DNA of 33,190 nt, taken from NCBI GenBank assembly GCA_041082245.1, contig JBDOIE010000010.1, positions 1 to 33,190 of the forward strand, read 5' to 3'. Position 1 is the stretch's first letter. Every line of letters starts with the position of its first letter. This DNA is from DAOTVY01 sp041082245. Its GTDB lineage: Bacteria > Chloroflexota > Chloroflexia > DTKN01. Positions 31,528 through 33,190 of the stretch are shown here, one piece after another. The translations under genes and the position numbers were made by a program. The notes under the pieces were generated by a model. That model was given only the letters and a program-made list of their open reading frames with translations. It was not told where the DNA came from and made no database searches.

Positions 31528-31878
31528 CTATCCTCCGTGCCCGAGGGCGCGGGCGGCCAGGTGCCACAGGCCCAGCACCGCGCCCCAGGCCGCGTACCCG
31601 GCCACGACCACGGGGAAAAGGGACCACCCGCGTCGCAGCGCCAGCCAGGACGCGACGGTAAAAGCGCCCAGCGCGACCACGCCGCGTACCGCACCTCCGG
31701 CGAACTCGGCGGTGGCGTGTGCGTTACGCCCGGTGTTGAAGTAGACGATCGCCATCGTGAGGGGGATCGTGAGCGGCATGCTCGCGATGATCCCGGCAAG
31801 CGGGCGGAACCGGTCCCCGATCCAGGTGATGACGACGATCACGGCCAGGGCGATCAGCACTTCGTAGACCCGTACCAT
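31528..31878 (-). CDS. Small membrane protein, unknown
   Basis: 116 residues with four hydrophobic segments (about 5-20, 28-42, 55-75, 82-106). MVRVYEVLIALAVIVVITWIGDRFRPLAG is followed by SMPLTIPLTMAIVYF and a GAVRGVVALG block. This resembles small DUF3147-like membrane proteins, but I am not sure. The ATG (31878) has GAGGTGG 5 bases upstream. It is the first gene of the long leftward run and has its own promoter. Confidence 0.75.
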   Translation of the reverse strand: MVRVYEVLIALAVIVVITWIGDRFRPLAGIIASMPLTIPLTMAIVYFNTGRNAHATAEFAGGAVRGVVALGAFTVASWLALRRGWSLFPVVVAGYAAWGAVLGLWHLAARALGHGG

Positions 31879-31935
31879 TCGCCCACCTCGCTGCTCCTGC
31901 TGCCGCCCGATGGAAATCCCCGAAGTGGTGCCGCC

Positions 31936-31964
31936 ATTATAGCACAAGCCTGCTCCCCTGTCGC
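31936..31964 (-). promoter_or_regulatory. Promoter of the long leftward gene run
   Basis: On the minus strand: GCGACA (31959-31964, four of six consensus bases), 17-base spacer, TATAAT (31936-31941). Confidence 0.6.
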
Positions 31965-31980
31965 TCCCCGCCGCCAACTT

Positions 31981-32009
31981 TTGACATAAGGCAATTTCGG
32001 GTGTATAAT
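31981..32009 (+). promoter_or_regulatory. xerD promoter, full consensus
   Basis: TTGACA (31981-31986), 17-base spacer, TATAAT (32004-32009). Perfect sigma70-type consensus in both boxes, the strongest in the window. It is divergent from the membrane-protein promoter 16 bp away. Confidence 0.9.
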
Positions 32010-32051
32010 GCGGGCCGTTTGACCGTAGATTTACGTCGAAGGAGGAGCCCG

Positions 32052-32948
32052 ATGGAAACCGTGGAGCAATTCCTGGATTACCTGGAGGTGGAGCGCGGGG
32101 TTTCGCCGAATACGCTCGCGGCGTATGCCACGGATCTGTCCCAGTTCCATGCTTTCCTCAAGGAGGAGCGTTCCTTCCAGCGCTGGGCGGACGTGCGACG
32201 GGATGATGTGATGGCCTTCTTGCTGTACCTGAAAGAGCGCAAGTACGCCACCTCGACGATTACGCGCCGCATTTCGGCCATCCGTTCCTTCTTTGCCTTC
32301 CTCGTGCAGGAAGGAAAGGTACGCCAGGACCCAACCGAAGGGATCGAGCTGCCCACCGTGGCCCGGCGCCTGCCGCGCGTGCTTTCCATGGAGGAGATGG
32401 ACGATCTCCTGGAGCTTCCCGCGCGTTCGAATTCCCCGATCGCGCTGCGGGACCGTGCAATGCTGGAACTTGCCTACGCGACCGGGCTGCGGGTGAGCGA
32501 ACTGGTGGAGTTAAAGTTGGGCGATTTCAACCTCAGCACCGGGGAGGTGCGCATCCGCGGCAAGGGGAATCGGGAACGCATTGTCCCCTTGAGCGAGACC
32601 GCGGCACAGGCATTGAAGGAATACCTGGAGCTGGGCCGGCCCCATCTCGCCCGGAATGCAGAGCAGATGAACCTTTTCCTGAACCGACGCGGCCGGCCGA
32701 TGACCCGGCAGGGGTTCTGGCTCATGCTGAAAAAGTACGCCGAGGAACTGGGGCTGGACGATGTGACGCCCCATACCCTGCGGCATACCTTTGCCACGCA
32801 TACCCTCCGGCGCAAGGCGGACCTGCGCTCCGTGCAGGCGATGCTCGGGCATGCCTCGATCGCGACGACCCAGATCTACACCCAGCTGGCGACCGAGCAG
32901 CTCCACGAGGCGTACGAAGAGGCCCATCCCCGGGCAAAGGAGCCGTAA
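32052..32948 (+). CDS. xerD: Tyrosine recombinase, XerD type
   Basis: 298 residues, the usual size of XerC/XerD. It cuts and rejoins DNA at dif to resolve chromosome dimers. The SAM-like N-terminal domain (1-100) is followed by the catalytic domain with all active residues: R147 (ATGLRVSE), K171 (RGKGNRER), H241 and R244 (HTLRHTFATH), H267 (LGHASIATTQ) and the nucleophile Y276 (QIYTQL). The ATG at 32052 has GAAGGAGG upstream. Chromosomal housekeeping type; no phage or integron genes are near. Whether it is XerC, XerD or a single-recombinase XerA type cannot be settled by eye. Confidence 0.9.
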   Translation: METVEQFLDYLEVERGVSPNTLAAYATDLSQFHAFLKEERSFQRWADVRRDDVMAFLLYLKERKYATSTITRRISAIRSFFAFLVQEGKVRQDPTEGIELPTVARRLPRVLSMEEMDDLLELPARSNSPIALRDRAMLELAYATGLRVSELVELKLGDFNLSTGEVRIRGKGNRERIVPLSETAAQALKEYLELGRPHLARNAEQMNLFLNRRGRPMTRQGFWLMLKKYAEELGLDDVTPHTLRHTFATHTLRRKADLRSVQAMLGHASIATTQIYTQLATEQLHEAYEEAHPRAKEP

Positions 32949-32997
32949 ACCTGATCCGCTGCGGCAAGAGGTGACGAATCGTGGGAGGAACCGTACG

Positions 32998-33190
32998 ATG
33001 GCTGCACCCAGCATGGACGTGATCTACAGCCTCTGCAAACGGCGGGGCTTTATCTTCCCTTCGAGCGAAATCTACGGCGGGTTTGCCAGCACCTGGGATT
33101 ACGGCCCCTTCGGCGCGGAGATGAAGCGCAACGTCAAGGAGGCCTGGTGGCGGCGGGTGGTCTGGGAACGGCCCGACGTCGAGGGGATCG
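32998..33190 (+). CDS. glyQS: Glycyl-tRNA synthetase, N-terminal part
   Basis: Only the first 64 codons are in the window; the gene runs off the right edge. MDVIYSLCKRRGFIFPSSEIYGG and STWDYGPFGAEMKRNVKEAWW (about residues 6-28 and 31-51) match the single-chain (eukaryote/archaea-like alpha2) glycyl-tRNA synthetase. The motif 1 region with YGPxG is clear. The ATG (32998) has GGGAGGAA 7 bases upstream. It follows xerD by 49 bp and may be co-transcribed with it. No T-box is seen before it. Confidence 0.9.
   Translation, partial: MAAPSMDVIYSLCKRRGFIFPSSEIYGGFASTWDYGPFGAEMKRNVKEAWWRRVVWERPDVEGI

Noticed and set aside
32052..32948. Phage or integron integrase
   Set aside because: Length and motifs fit chromosomal XerC/XerD and no mobile-element genes or att repeats are seen nearby.

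Overview
GC-rich, densely packed bacterial chromosome segment with 30 protein genes (two of them cut by the window edges) and one tRNA gene. The best guess for the host is a Chloroflexota bacterium, probably Anaerolineae- or Thermoflexia-like and perhaps thermophilic. The grounds are the style of the large secreted amidase (Thr-Pro linker plus a C-terminal YLP-type tail), a Hdr-like electron-transfer pair, a SelB gene and general gene make-up. This assignment is inference; no rRNA is present. Clear sigma70-type promoters (TTGACR-N17-TAYAMT) are visible before many transcription units.

Layout. (1) 1-1977: the end of an anchored protein gene and recF, both leftward. The recF leader is a ~280 bp array of short palindromic repeats, with trpS divergent on the other side. 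(2) 3061-4250: a YfcE-like phosphodiesterase, then ~700 bp without genes that holds a 7-bp tandem repeat and a REP-like cruciform. (3) 4250-8533: a two-gene Hdr-like operon, an HdrA/GltD/MvhD fusion followed by an HdrC-HdrB fusion; this is a candidate flavin-based electron-bifurcating complex without a hydrogenase beside it. (4) 8544-10884: a leftward pair, NAPRTase-like and DeoC-like, both lacking expected catalytic residues, divergent from a MarR regulator. (5) tRNA-Leu(UAG), then a rightward run of HNH nuclease, coiled-coil protein, two tandem parS-like sites, bifunctional-nuclease (BFN) family protein and a zinc-ribbon protein. (6) 13693-18454, leftward: an AmrS-like protein that has lost its radical-SAM cysteines, AmrB/Memo, a Ser/Thr kinase with an eight-repeat PQQ propeller, and a PP2C phosphatase. 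(7) Signal peptidase I and a membrane protein, rightward. (8) 31878-20021: twelve leftward genes with almost no gaps (membrane protein, lectin-like protein, zinc-ribbon protein, secreted amidase, methyltransferase, thiamine-binding protein, BirA, hybrid histidine kinase, SelB and two small paralogues). (9) xerD-like recombinase and the start of glycyl-tRNA synthetase.

The most interesting items are the degenerate AmrS coupled to Memo/kinase/phosphatase genes, the parS-like pair overlapping the end of a coiled-coil gene, the catalytically altered NAPRTase-like/DeoC-like pair beside a MarR gene, the fused Hdr complex, and the palindromic array that would form the recF 5' leader. All function calls come from reading motifs by eye; no database search was run.
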